DNA of 64,000 bases from Diplonema papillatum (taxonomy: Eukaryota > Euglenozoa > Diplonemea > Diplonemida > Diplonemidae). Shown here piece after piece: positions 11,197 through 22,500 of the stretch (position 1 is the first letter of the stretch; every line of letters starts with the position of its first letter). The DNA lies in the NCBI GenBank assembly GCA_030068145.1, contig JAPJBO010000946.1, positions 22,725 to 86,724 on the forward strand, in the 5' to 3' direction. A model generated the notes under the pieces. That model saw only the letters and a list, made by a program, of their open reading frames with translations. It had not been told where the DNA came from and did no database searches. Made by a program: the position numbers and the translations under genes.

Positions 11197-13173
11197 GCCT
11201 TACTGCTCTCGGGACTCCGAATGGTAGGGTTGGAATGGCGGTGACTTGGACGCGCGCGTGGTGGAGATGGACGGGAGGGCCCACAACCCGTCCGGTGGAG
11301 CGCGTGGTGCGGGTGGACGGCCGCAGTCGGGCGGACGAGCCGGACGACGAGCGGCAGGCCTTTGGTCGCTGGGTGAGGAAGCGACCGAGGGTGGACGGGG
11401 GAAAGCGCCGCGGGGACGGGTGCGGCCGCCGTTCGCTCTCGCCGACGTGGGTGCTTGCCGTTGGGGGCCCGCAGCCGGCCGGTCGCGGTGGCCGTGTAGG
11501 CGGAGTGGGTCGGGATGCGTCGCGTCTTGCAGGGCTGCAGAGGCGGCTGCAGGGCATCGCGGGCGGGCTGGCGGTGTACGACGAAGCCCCGGACAACGTG
11601 TCCAGCTCGACCTACTCGTCGACGCCCTCACTTCCAGGGTGTCGAGTGGCTCCGGGTAGGCGGGCGGACGCGGGGCTCCCTCTGGCGAGGGTAACGTCGA
11701 ACCGCATCGACGTGGAGGCGTTGGCGGCGATGGACGGCGTCGGTCGTTTCAGGGAGGTGCTCCCGATGTTGGTGGACCCGGTGGCGTTTGCAGGGTTGGT
11801 GGACGGCGCGGCTGGCGGGTGCAGGGTACCGTCGCGGGGCATGGAGCGACACAGGGATGCGATGCGGTCGTGCGGGGTTGCAAGCGACGCACATGTGCGA
11901 CCTGTTTTCGCGATGAAAGCCTTCACGACGCCAAAGAAGGACGGGAGGACCTCACGCCTTGTGCTGGATGCTCGCCCGCTGAACGACGCGATGTACGGGC
12001 CTCCCAGCATGGATCTGCCGAACATCCGCGACTTCATCAACGAGGTCAAGCGACATCGTTTTGCCATGCAGTGCGACGGTGTGTCGTACTTCTACCAGTT
12101 CCCTATCCACGCGAGCATCTCGCGGTACTTCGGGATTGGTATGAAGGGATGCGACATGCTGTTGCACGTGCTGTGCATGGGGTGGTCCTGGGCGCCGTGC
12201 ATCGCGCAGCGGGCGTCGAACGTGCTGGTGCGGGACCTGGGCTTGGCCTGGGTCGACAACTTTCTTGTCTTGGGCGGGTCGCTGGACGAGGCGCAGCGGA
12301 ACGTCGCTGTGTTTCGCGAGAGGACGCAGGCGGCGCGGGTTGAAGTGCGGGCTGAAGGCGGTGGCGCGCTGTGGGAAGTTTGTTCGCGGTTCGTGTGCGT
12401 GGGGGTCGAGTTCGACCTGGCTGCCGAGACGCAGCGGCACAGGCTCGACCCGTCGTGGGCGGAGCGGTGGGTCGACGGCAGCGGAATGACGGCGGTGCTT
12501 TCCGGCAGAGCGACGGCTCGTCAGTTTGCCGAAGTCTTCGGGGGCGCCGTCTGGGCGACGGACATCTTGGCGATACCCCGCTGCCACTTCGCGGCTCTGC
12601 TGTCGTTCGCGGGAAGGCTCGGCGGCCGCATGGTGGGTGCTGCGGCGCATTCATGGGACGAGGTCATCGACGTTCCGCCGTCGACGAGACGGGAGCTGGG
12701 CGCGCTCAGGAAGACCGTCCAGGGGAACCCGTGGGTCGTGGGTGGCACCGCCGAGGACTCCGGGAGCGTGCTGTGGACAGACGCCAGCTCGTGGGCGTGG
12801 GCAGCCCTGCTGGAGGCGGAGGGCCGGCTCGTAGACGGGCGGCAGGGCGTGTTCGCGGGCCCGGATGCGGGCGCTCACATCAACTTAAAGGAGATGTGGG
12901 CGCTTGCGGAAGGTGTGGTCCGGTTATGCTGGGCGCCGGGGGCGCAGCGGTGCCGCGTCGACAACGCGGCGGTTGTGGGCGCCGTGGCTAAGGGGAGCTC
13001 CTCCTCTTACGCCGCGAATCGCCTTCTGTCACGGACTATCCGTGCCGCTGACCGCAGAAAGATCGTCCTGTGTCCTGGCTGGGTGCCGTCCGGCGAGCAG
13101 CAGGCGGACCCGTACACGCGGGGAGCCTCGTTGCCTCGGTTCCCGGCGCCGCTTTCCGCTTCGCGGTGACGTG

Positions 13174-13204
13174 CCGCACCCTTTGACTTGTTTTATGTGT
13201 TCTC
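13174..13204. repeat. Split direct repeat B1
   Basis: A 31-mer starting CCGCACCCTTTGACTTG, identical to B2 at 13358-13388. It directly abuts A2, forming the B1-A2 junction expected of a circular intermediate copied into linear form. Confidence 0.9.
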
Positions 13205-13277
13205 GGAAATGTCAGCGCGGTAGCGATGACAGCGAGAACACATATAGGTGGGAGGGGGACTGCTAAGGCGTGACAAC
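13205..13277. repeat. Split direct repeat A2
   Basis: Copy of A1, starting GGAAATGTCAGCGCGG and ending GGCGTGACAAC. The shared region is nearly identical apart from an indel of about 12 bases. Confidence 0.9.
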
Positions 13278-13357
13278 CCCGCCCCTGTCCCTCCCAGGGA
13301 GCCACCCCGAAACTAGCCTGCCCACCTGACGGTGGGGGCCCACCTGACGGTGGAGGC

Positions 13358-13388
13358 CCGCACCCTTTGACTTGTTTTATGTGTTCTC
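13358..13388. repeat. Split direct repeat B2
   Basis: Identical to B1. It is followed by TCTCTCTCTCTA, so the element's right border is at or inside a CT run like the one at its left border. The 80 bases between A2 and B2 contain a doubled CACCTGACGGTGG word (13324-13352). Confidence 0.9.
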
Positions 13389-13595
13389 TCTCTCTCTCTA
13401 AGCAAACTTGTTTGAGCACCTTCGGTGCGTCTTGGGGGGTCGAGCTGAGGTATGATGAGTATTTGAGTCCACTTGCTCCAGGGCAAGGTTGGAAGGGGAC
13501 GATTCGGAAACTTAAGGATTCGGAATTAGCAAATAACGCAGGCAAATTCCTCCCTCCTCCCGCAGTCCCGAACTCGCTCCCCTCGATCGGTTTAA

Positions 13596-14639
13596 ATGGA
13601 AGACGCACTGTCTAAGTTCCGCGAACTACCCTATGGGTCGTTTCAGTTCACCCACAGCAAGGAGCTCGTTCTGATGCTGAAGGACGCACCGGACGAGGTG
13701 AAACGAGCGGTGAAGACGGGAAAGGTTCGCGGATACAGTGTCACACGAGTGATCGACTCCCTGTCGGTGGGAGGGCGTCCGATAACTGAGCCTGAGTTCC
13801 GGGATCTGACTGCGAGAGTCACGGGGACGGAGACGGAGGACTGGGAGAAAAAGCCTTTACAAAGACTCATACTGCTGCTGACGGTCATTCATGACCGAGT
13901 CGAGCTCGACGTGTTTCGCCAGCTCCTAGAGGAGCCGGAGAGGATGCCCCGGACCCCGGGAGTCGCCCCGCAGGAGGCCGCCGTCGACGAGCCCGAAGCA
14001 TTGGTGGCCGACACACCGAAGCAGCATCCGCGGGTCAGGATAGACCTGACTTCCCTGGCCCCTGAAGGTGGTCAACAGACACCAAGAGGAGGCCAGGACG
14101 GTCCCAAAGACCTGAAGCCCCCGCATCTGGGTTTCGATGAGAGCGAGGGGGATGAAGAAGAGGTGAACCCCCCGGCAGAGCAGAGCAGAACGAGGGTGGA
14201 AGACGTCCTCTACGACCCGTCAAAGTGGGACAGCCTGTCGGAGATACAGGCAATGCAGCTCATGGACGAGCTGAAGAAACTCGTTCCCGCCGAACGGGGC
14301 GACGCCAGGGACGCGGCGTCCTCGGTCATCGGCGTGGTTCAGCTAATGCTGAATCACGGAACCTGGGAAGAGATAGCGTCGCGCCTGCTCGACCTACTGC
14401 TGTTCCTCCAGTTCCGGACGAGGCATGGGCTCGACGCCGCGCTGGCGTATCAGTCGAAAATGGCCCGCGAACGCGGGATACCGAAGGCGCGCAAGGCGGC
14501 GATGGAAGCCGCGGATGCGACGACGAAGCGGAAGCGCTCCGTCTCGGACACGGAGGGGGCCAAAAGGCCCCGGTGGCAGTTTCGACCAAACCCCGTACGG
14601 GGTTTTCGCCCTCGCGCCACGCGAGGTTTTCGAAAGTGA
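13596..14639 (+). CDS. Gag-like protein of a second retroelement, 347 aa
   Basis: An open frame from MEDALSKFRELPYG to RATRGFRK and TGA. The N-terminal half is helical and charged, the middle (about residues 125-210) is Pro/Glu/Asp-rich and probably disordered, residues about 215-300 look like another helical domain (SEIQAMQLMDELKKL), and the end is strongly basic (KRKRSVSD, RPRWQFRPNP). No zinc knuckle is seen. I read it as gag-like from its charge layout and from the RNase H fragment downstream at 14990-15362. This is inference, not a family match; a host nuclear protein remains possible. Confidence 0.45.
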   Translation: MEDALSKFRELPYGSFQFTHSKELVLMLKDAPDEVKRAVKTGKVRGYSVTRVIDSLSVGGRPITEPEFRDLTARVTGTETEDWEKKPLQRLILLLTVIHDRVELDVFRQLLEEPERMPRTPGVAPQEAAVDEPEALVADTPKQHPRVRIDLTSLAPEGGQQTPRGGQDGPKDLKPPHLGFDESEGDEEEVNPPAEQSRTRVEDVLYDPSKWDSLSEIQAMQLMDELKKLVPAERGDARDAASSVIGVVQLMLNHGTWEEIASRLLDLLLFLQFRTRHGLDAALAYQSKMARERGIPKARKAAMEAADATTKRKRSVSDTEGAKRPRWQFRPNPVRGFRPRATRGFRK

Positions 14640-14645
14640 AGACAA

Positions 14646-14992
14646 GTACGCACAAGACCGGAGAGCCGATACAAGGCCAGGACGGTGTGCGGAAGTTCCC
14701 CACAACGAGTACGCACAAGACCGGAGCGCCGATACAAGGCCAGGACGGTGTGCGGAAGTTCCCCACGGCGAGTACGCACAAGACCGGAGAGCCGATACAA
14801 GGCCAGGACGGTGTGCGGAAGTTCCCCACGACGAGTACGCACAAGACCGGAGCGCCGATACAAGGCCAGGACGGTGTGCGGAAGTTCTCAACGACGAGTA
14901 CGCACAAGACCGGAGAGCCGATACAAGGCCAGGACGGTGTGCGGAAGTTCCCCACAACGAGTACGCACAAGACCGGAGAGCCGATACAAGCT
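14646..14992. repeat. 63-bp tandem repeat, about 5.5 copies
   Basis: The word GTACGCACAAGACCGGAG starts at 14646, 14709, 14772, 14835, 14898 and 14961, a strict 63-base period. The copies differ by a few substitutions (GAGAGCC/GAGCGCC alternate in neighbouring copies). The unit is 21 codons and stays open in all three plus frames and in several minus frames. It lies where a reverse transcriptase region would be expected between gag and RNase H. Confidence 0.95.
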
Positions 14993-15362
14993 CCGTGGAC
15001 CGAGCAAGAGCGTCGGTTGCACATTAATGTGCTTGAGGCGATGGCTTGAAAAGGTCGTGCTGGCCACACCGGGGTCTGTGGCCGGTGGGCGGGTAGATGT
15101 TGTGGTGGACAACACTACCGTGAAGGGTGTGACACGGAAGGGGTCGTGTGTGCGAGATCCCGTGTTGAACAGGGCCGTCGTGCAGGGCCTGGAGCGTATG
15201 CGTTTCCTCGGGTGCGCCCTATCGGTGCGATGGGTGAAGAGCGCGGACATCCGGCCGATCTACCCTCGCGTTCCTCTGACATCTTTGACGAGAGGGAAAG
15301 TGGTGGCCATGGAACTGGCGGTACGGCGGTTCCTCACTCGCGATGTGGCAGGTGGAAAGTGA
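14988..15362 (+). pseudogene. RNase H C-terminal fragment of a retroelement
   Basis: One frame gives WTEQERRLHINVLEAMA and stops at 15049. A neighbouring frame continues with RRWLEKVVLATPG, VDVVVDNTTVKGV, then WVKSADIRP. HIN-LE and VDN match, in order, the RNase H motifs of the frame at 11133-13169 (HINLKE, RVDNAAVVG). The polymerase part is absent and a frameshift splits the fragment, so this is a deletion derivative. Confidence 0.6.
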
Positions 15363-15899
15363 CCTTGTCCGCACAAGCTTATTTCCGTAAGTCCCCTGGA
15401 CGGGTATTTTCATCTTGCCCCTACGCAATGTATATGTGATAGGTTTACCCTGGATGGTTTGATTCCTCTCCGTTCTTTCTTTTGCAGTCATTTCACCAAG
15501 AAGTATCCCGCAGACTTTACGGCAGCGAACACAAGGCGCAGACAGACCAGTAAGCAGAATTCCTTTTGCCGCCCGTTGCGGTTTCGCTACTCGACGGCGG
15601 CCTCCCTCTTAGAGTCAAGAAAAGCTACACTTTTGTTTGAGTTTTCTTATTTCCTCATTCGCAGGCGCACGCGTGGGCAGACATGGAGCCTGATATACCG
15701 CGGTTTTGTGCCTTCATTGTGCGTTCTGACAGGCTAGATTGCTGCACGGGATATCTCTACCTCCTACGTAGACACGGAGTGTTGCTCAGGTAGGCGAAGG
15801 CCTGACAATTACACTAATGCCACAAATTTACTATTGTGGTAGCCGCAAGCGCAGCGAGTGCGGCAGGTCTAAATAAACCCGAGGTTAGGAATTCCGCGC
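15363..15899. other. No recognised feature
   Basis: AT/GC-mixed sequence. Splice-like signals occur (TTTTGCAG at 15480-15487, CATTCGCAG near 15656-15664), but the frames they would join do not agree. No repeat of the flanking retroelement was found here. Confidence 0.4.
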
Positions 15900-16520
15900 T
15901 GCTGAAGAAAGCTAGCGTTGCTGCCGGATAAAGAGAGAGAACCCCAGCCCGTTGCGTGTAGGGCGACCTTGTGGCGCGGCACGTTGCCTCGCCGTCGATT
16001 TGCAGCGCGTTCAGCTGCTTGGCTCGACAAAAGGGAGAGAACGCTGCCTTCGCTCGTGCGCCTCGTGTACTGCCTTCGTGCACCCGGATGCAGAGAGAGA
16101 ACTCAGCCGTTGCGTGTGCAGGTGACTTTGTGGCGTGCTTGTCACGCCGTTGGGCCCCAGTGTTTCTGCTGTTTGGCTCAACAAAAGGGAGAGAATTCTG
16201 CCTGCTGCGTGTGCCGAAAGACTCTGTGGCGCACGGCGGTACCTTGCCACGCCGTCGGTTTACAGTGCGTTCAGCTGCTCGGCTTGACATTGTACTTTCT
16301 TCGCGCAGCCGATTGAAGAGAACACCGCCCGTTGCGTGTGCGGGGCGACGCTGTACGGTGGAACCTGGTCGGTTAGCAGTGCGTTCAGCCGCTCGGCTCG
16401 ACAATGTACTGCCTTCGCGCGGCCGGATGAAGCGAGAACTTCGTCTTCTCGGGTCGGATTCCCATGTCGCCAGGCGAGTACACGATCTGTGTTGAAGGAA
16501 AAGTGTCGCATATGGGGGAG
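15900..16520. repeat. Degenerate tandem repeat, units of about 100-130 bp
   Basis: Words such as AGCTGCTTGGCTCGACA, GAGAGAACYC and CGTTGCGTGTGC recur at about 16010-16040, 16080-16110, 16165-16195, 16262-16290, 16325-16345 and 16385-16405. The minus strand is open across the array and reads repeats of SSRAAERT and AKAV-like words. I see no domain, so I treat it as a decayed satellite. Confidence 0.6.
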
Positions 16521-16539
16521 AGAACACGATACGCTGACG

Positions 16540-16770
16540 AGAGTCCATATCTGACCTGAGTTTGACCGGGCATCCGAGATCTGACGCGTATCTGATCTGC
16601 GCCGAGACTATCGGAGCACCAGGAATCTGGCACATATCTGATCTGCATCAAGTCATCCCATATTCGACCTGTATTGGCGTAGTTTGACTGCGAATAAGAG
16701 ATCTGGCACGTATCTGACGTTTACCAGGTTTGGTCCGGATCTGACCGTATATGGATCAGATAAGTGCCAG
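16540..16770. repeat. Cluster of ATCTGAYC-type short repeats
   Basis: The words CATATCTGA, GTATCTGATCTGC, AGATCTGACGCG and GATCTGGCACGTATCTGAC recur about eight times in direct and inverted orientation. No TIR boundary is fixed. Confidence 0.45.
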
Positions 16771-17299
16771 ATTCCTCGGTAGACTTGGCGCAGGTCAGGT
16801 GTGGGCTGGGCCGATACGTATCCTGGCGGCCCAGTCAGCTGTGTGAATTCAAGTCAATATGGCAAGATAGGTACAACTAATGCGATTCGATACCTCGTAG
16901 TCCGGCGCTTCGGCGATTTCACGGTCGGCCTTCCTCTGTTCCAGGCGGGCGAGCTGTGTGTGTCGCAGTGTTGGTGACCTTGAACCGTGGTTGGTTAAAG
17001 AAATGTGAAAACAGGTTTTTGCCTAGAGGCTTTTCGTGTTAGTTTGCAAATGCTTTGAGCTATCTTTGTCTGTGCCTTCAGTCGTCTTCTTAACCATGGT
17101 TAAGTGCGCAAATGGTGTCAGCCATTGGTTAAAGAAAGGTTAAGGACAGTTTTCCAACCACCTAAACCCCAAAGAAAGGTCAAAGACAGGTTTTCCACCT
17201 ACCTACACCCCGGGCGACCGAGCTCGTTTCTCTGGGGTCCGGCAGTCTCTCAACATTCCCTCGCTCGGTAGAATCAGTTACAAAAAGGCGCCTTCTTAC
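16771..17299. other. Non-coding stretch with short dispersed words
   Basis: TTGGTTAAAGAAA followed by ACAGGTTTT-like words occurs three times (16990-17020, 17125-17155, 17172-17195). No gene is seen. Confidence 0.4.
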
Positions 17300-18735
17300 T
17301 AGCGTTTATTGTGGTTCAGAGAGGTTCGGTGTTTTAGGGTCTCCGGTTGACCATTGAGGCTGTGAGGCGGGTAGTATGAGGGTAGTAGGTATGCTTATAC
17401 ACTTCAACTACGGCTAGCCATGTTTGTAAGTGTTGCGACCGACACCAAGAAGAAATTCGCTTTGAATTTAGTCTTGGGCCCCCCACGCGCATGCATGTTG
17501 AGCAGGGGTTGCCATGTTACTATTCTCTTGCTTGCCTGTTCTCGTCATCTCGTCAAAACTGTCAATACGGAGAGCAGGGACTCCGTCCTGACGTACATAA
17601 CCTTACGTCCGGTACCTCAGCATAATTCTTAGCGTTATTTGTGGATTAGAAGGTCGGTCTTTTAAAGTCTCCGGTTGACCGTAGAGGCTTGGGTATGGAG
17701 GGGGTTGAGAAAAGTGAGAGGGTGCCGCTCATTTCGGGTGATGTGTCGTCCGTTGTGAAACCTTGTGAAGTCCCCTAACGCGTTTAGGGTGTTTGGGATT
17801 GGGTAGGGTGTGGTCGTTCTGCTACGGCGTGAAAAGCCAGGAAGTTTCGACGCTAATCTTCGACTCTTGATTATGCCTAGCGCGTTTAGGGTGTTTGGGA
17901 TTGGGTAGGGTGTGGTCGTTCTGCTACGGCGTGAAAAGCCAGGAAGTTTCGACGCTAATCTTCGACTCTTGATTATGCCTAACGCGTTTAGGGTGTTTGG
18001 GATTGGGTAGGGTGTGGTCGTTCTGCTACGGCGTGAAAAGCCAGGAAGTTTCGACGCTAATCTTCGACTCTTGATTATGCCTAACGCGTTTAGGGTGTTT
18101 GGGATTGGGTAGGGTGTGGTCGTTCTGCTACGGCGTGAAAAGCCAGGAAGTTTCGACGCTAATCTTCGACTCTTGATTATGCCTAACGCGTTTAGAGTGT
18201 TTGGGATTGGGTAGGGTGTGGTCGTTCTGCTACGGCGTGAAAAGCCAGGAAGTTTCGACGCTAATCTTCGACTCTTGATTATGTTCACCGGGTTGCGTTC
18301 TTAGTAGTAGGTGTCCTGGCTACTTCTTTTTTTTCAGGGCAATCGCACTTTAATGTGAAAAAACGGGACCGGGCGTTGGCTTGGTCTCCGGTCCAATTTC
18401 CAAATTTGGACCGCTAACGGCTTTTTACCTGCCAGTGTGGCACGTCTCCTCCTCTCCGGCCTCAACCCCCAGTGTCGCGGTGGTAAGCAACAGCAGGACT
18501 GCCGACTGGAATCCCCGGTACCGCGGCACCTTGTCTTTCAGTAAAGTATAAGAATGGAGTCACACACTGCACTCTAATTAATGGGTAATCGTCGTAAAAA
18601 AGACAACAAACAAACTTGGCTAGCTGTAGCTAAAGTGGAATCATGACTACATCTCTCATACTACCCGCCTCACAGCCTCAATGGTCGTCAACCGGAGACC
18701 CTAAAACACCGAACCTCTAAACCACAATAAACGCT
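17300..18735. mobile_element. TIR element with internal 102-bp satellite
   Basis: The ends are inverted copies of about 80 bp: the left starts TAGCGTTTATTGTGGTTCAG and the right ends CCACAATAAACGCTA, both with GGTCTCCGGTTGACC and GAGGCTGTGAGGCGGG inside. A third, partial copy of the end lies at 17630-17695. No transposase is visible, so it is non-autonomous. Confidence 0.75.
17781..18290. repeat. Five 102-bp tandem repeats
   Basis: CGTTTAGGGTGTTTGGG starts at 17781, 17883, 17985, 18087 and 18189. Copies are almost identical, with only a few substitutions (for example CTAGCG/CTAACG, TTAGGG/TTAGAG). 102 is 34 codons; the minus strand reads a 34-residue unit containing IIKSRRLASKLPGFSRR without a stop through all five copies. 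Confidence 0.95.
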
Positions 18736-18851
18736 AAAAGGTTCGCGTAACCCTTTGTCTCGGCTGCTGATGGGAGTGTATCAGGTTTGCCCCTTTCTCG
18801 TCTCCATACTCATGCATGAATGAAAAAAAAGGTGGGGGCGAGAAACGATAC
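18310..18851. other. Right part of TIR element and exon border region
   Basis: 18310-18650 is AT/GC-mixed internal sequence of the TIR element. 18736-18851 lies between the element end and exon 2 of the unknown gene. No separate gene is seen. Confidence 0.4.
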
Positions 18852-19565
18852 CTCGCGCTGCTGGTCCTGCCACGACTGGCCGCGCTGCGCGAGCCATTCG
18901 ACGCGGGTGGCGGGCGGACGCCCCCCGTCAGCCGCAACTTCCGCCGCCGGCGCTTCCGCCGGCTGCTTGCGAGCCGCCATGGCCGCCCAGAACGCTTCGA
19001 AGCTCCGCTTGGACAGCGCGAGCGGGTCCGGTCCCCCCGGCAATTCCTCCGCCAGCAGCGGCTCGCCGCCGTGGAAGGACGCGAACAGCGTCCCCAGCAC
19101 CGAGCTGTTTACCTCCGCCACCGCGGCGGGGGGTACGGGGTCGCATCCGTAGGCGTTGCGGAAAGCCTCGCGCCGGACGTGCACGTTGCGAAGGGCCTCG
19201 AAGTGCATCGGGTCCCTCAGGGGGCCGAACGAACCGGCGTCGACCTTCCTGCCGCCGGCCAGCACGGCGCCCAGCCGCTCCTGCAGCGAGGTCCACTCCT
19301 TCCGCGCCTCTTCGCTGCCGAGAACGACGGATTCCAGCGCCTTCGAACCTTGCGGCTGCTGCTGCCGCCGCTGGTCGTCGCTGCGCGGCCCGGTCAGAAA
19401 CCCGCGGATGGTGTCGGCGCCCCGCCTGCGGTTGTAGGCCCGCGGCTTGAAGGGCAGAGCGTGCCTCTCGGCATCGAGGCCCAAGCGGCGGAGCTCCCTC
19501 GTGTAGTCTTCTTCCGTCGCAAGCCCGGCGGCGACCACGCGCTGCAGCTTCGCCACCTGCCGGTT
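18852..19565 (-). CDS. Unknown gene exon 2
   Basis: Encodes 238 residues starting NRQVAKLQRVVAAGL. It includes KPRAYNRRRGADTIRGFL, a helical stretch ARKEWTSLQERLGAVL, DPMHFEALRNVHVRREAF, and a final WLAQRGQSWQDQQRE. The first about 170 bases recur, diverged, at 19801-19975. No known domain is recognised. Confidence 0.55.
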
Positions 19566-22500
19566 CTTGAGGATAGTAGTTCAGAATGTAACTGAGGCCG
19601 AAAAACAACGAACAAAAGATAACGTGTGGCTTGTGGAAGCTTGCTTGAAGATACGGGTAGTTGCAAAGTCTCCGGATGAGCTTCGTCGAAAGGGTTCTTT
19701 TGTAGTCGTAAAGTAGTAGTTTTTTGGTTTGTTCGTTTTCATTTGTTCGCTGTCGACATTTTCGTTTGTCGTAAGAATGAATGACGGCACTTGCGAGTGA
19801 CGCTGGTCGTCGCTGCGCTGTCCAGTCAGAAACCTGCGGTTGCAGGCGCGCGGCTTGAAGGGCAGAGCATGCCTCTCTGCGTCAAGGCCCAAGTGGCGGA
19901 GCTCCCTCGTGTAGTCTTCTCCCGTCGCGAGCCCAGCCGCAACCATGCGCTGCAGCTTCGCCACCTGCCGGTTATTTGGGACGGTGGAGAATCGCTGGAG
20001 ATAACGAGGCAGTGCAGTCACCGGCCGGTCGAATCAGGGATTCGGCCTTATGCAGTCTCATGCAGTTCTACACAGTGCCTCTGCAATCGCGGGTTAGGAC
20101 ATTCCCAACATCGCAAACCTCTGAACCATGCAAACGAGACAAGAAGTTCCGCTTCAATTGATGTTGACGAGCAAGACAACGAGCCTGAAGTGGTTGACGA
20201 AGAAGACAGTGTGGACTCTGACGGAGCGGTCGCATCATCAATGATGGGGAGTCGAAAGATGCAGAAGTTGACGAGGAAAAGCGTCTGCAACACGATGAAA
20301 CAGAAAGGCAAGATAGGCGCATTGATGAGTGGTGTCGTGCCAAGTTCACGGCAGCGAAAGCATCTCCGCCAATCCAGTCCGCCAGGAAAAAATATGTCGA
20401 CGTCTCTGCCTTGGGCGAAACTATACGTGCTGCTGGAAAAGGGTCCTGTTGCGGGTTTGCAGAAACAGAAGTCCACCCTTCCTGCCCCCTGGACCTTTCC
20501 CCTACGCTTCGTAAGTTTACACAGATTGCCGATAGTTTATCTCACTTTCCGTTTCGCGAAACATCTGCAACTCGTTCGCTGAAGACTTCAAAGCGTCGCG
20601 AATTGTCGCAAGCCTGTCTCTAATAGGATGACATACTTGAGCGAGGGTCTTAACAAGCTCCTCCTGCTGAGACCTGTAGCGCTGTTGGAGCGTCGAGGCG
20701 TGGAAATCATCCTTTTGTTGAGTCTATGTGCACCAAGTAACCCCAACTCAGCCGACGAACCCCCAACTTCCCAAACAAAGTGGTACCCTCAGCTCAGCAA
20801 ACGAAGTGGAACCCGGGCAGAGAGAACAGAAACGTGCAAGTTTGATGGGAGGTGGCATCAGATTGTGCAAGGAGTCCGAAGGACAGACATGCACAGAAGT
20901 CGGAAACCGGTCCACCCACACGGTGCAATCCACGACTGTTTTCGACAGTTATTGTGTGAGTCAGAATGCAAAGAATCTACATCGTCAGTTCGCGGTTACC
21001 TCCTCGCACGTGACGGCCCTTGTCCGACTTGTACCTGTTTCCTTCCGAATCAGGAACCGTTTTCATCGGAAGAGACCTCTCGCGCTGCATGTCGAGTCAA
21101 AGGATGCAGGGATGCGGGTCAAAGCGCTTGAACCGACTTGGGGCACGTGGGGAGGAGGAGGCACCTAGAACGGGCCAACATCACCGTGGACACGCAATTG
21201 TTTTGCCTATGCTTACGCACAAGCTTGCGCAGCTCTCTTCCACAACCGTCTGCCGCGCAGAAATGAACACATCAGGCATCTAAAACGCTGCAACCTCGAA
21301 CCCCCGTGTCCCCGTTGCACCCCCGTCGGGGGATTTTACAACGGGATTTGTCCCCGTGACCCCCCGTTTTCCCCCGTCGGGGGCTGAGCCCAGAAACCCC
21401 CGTCGTTTTTGCAATCCCCCGTCGGGGGTTACATGTATCATGCAGGGTCAAAACCTTGTGTCTTTTTGGAAAATGGCAGGGGTTTTTCCCTTTGGCGAAA
21501 AAAAATTTTTTCGCCAAAAAAAAAAAAAAATCTGAAAAGGGGTTGGCGAAAATATTTTTTTCGCCAAAGGGATTTTTGCGTGGGGGGTCAGGGGGGTCAC
21601 CTACACGAGCCGAGACAGCAGGCGAGGCCGGAGGCCGAGGCTGGGTGATGCCCGAGAAGGCCGAGACAGGGCAGGCGAGGCCAGAGGCCGAGGCTGGGTG
21701 ATGCACGAGAGGTCCCGGGCAACAGCACAGTCGAGTGCAGAGGCGGGCTCGCGGAGGCTGTGAGAGGGACTCAGGATGAGGTTAACAAACACACTGTCTT
21801 GTTTCTTGTTTAACACAAAGTCAGCCAGGCCCAAACCAAGTAACATGTCGCTTGCGAGTTTCGGTTTCCGTGCGGCCGCTGCACGTGGCCCCTCAGACGA
21901 AACCATCCAGTTCGACTACGCGAACTGGAGAGGACCGAAGCTTGAGAAGCAAGCAAGCCTCAGGCGCATCAACCAGGGGACAGGCAGCAACAGGCTGAAG
22001 AACGCCGAGTTGCTGGCTAAGGTGAAGGCCTACGATGCTGCTCAAAAGAAGATCGCCGCCGAGAATGCTCTCACTGCTCGCACATCAGCCGAAGACCTGC
22101 CCGCTCAAGCAGAAGTTGCCATCCCAACACCACCTGCTGCAGTTGAACCCCCCGCATTTGAAGGCTACGAGGTTGTTGCCGAGTATGAGTCGGACCCAGA
22201 TGATGACAGTCTTGTCGGACTTTCCGTTCTTGCTTTAGTAGCTGTCGTGGTCGTGATCCTGTCCGGTTCAGCAGTGGCATTTGAGCCGATTGTTGTTGAC
22301 GACGAGCCCGCTCCTGAGTCGGAAGAAAACACGAAGTTTCGTACATTTGGCAGTGGCAAAATTCTGCGATCCACTGTTGACAGGTGGCTTGCCGAGTATC
22401 CATGGCTCGATGTGTCAGATGCGGGGGCCCAGTGCAAGGTTTGCAGCCAAAAGTTTCCGCGTACAAGAGCAGTCCTCATCAACATGCCTTACGCCGACCA

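Noticed and set aside
14646..14992. CRISPR-like array of 63-bp repeats
   Set aside because: No variable spacers; adjacent copies differ only by point changes.
15488..15787. Two exon-like pieces with TTTTGCAG and CATTCGCAG acceptors and a GTAAGC donor
   Set aside because: The reading phases on the two sides of the would-be intron do not agree, and no domain is visible.
17662..18288. A 208-residue protein with 34-residue repeats, like a pentatricopeptide protein
   Set aside because: Pentatricopeptide units are 35 residues with a defined helix pattern; this unit is 34 and basic, and the DNA repeats are near-identical as in a satellite.
17781..18290. CRISPR-like array of regular repeats
   Set aside because: The units are contiguous, without unique spacers, in a eukaryotic genome.
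20626..21131. Coding gene after the acidic remnant
   Set aside because: Open frames overlap in several phases and none shows a conserved motif.
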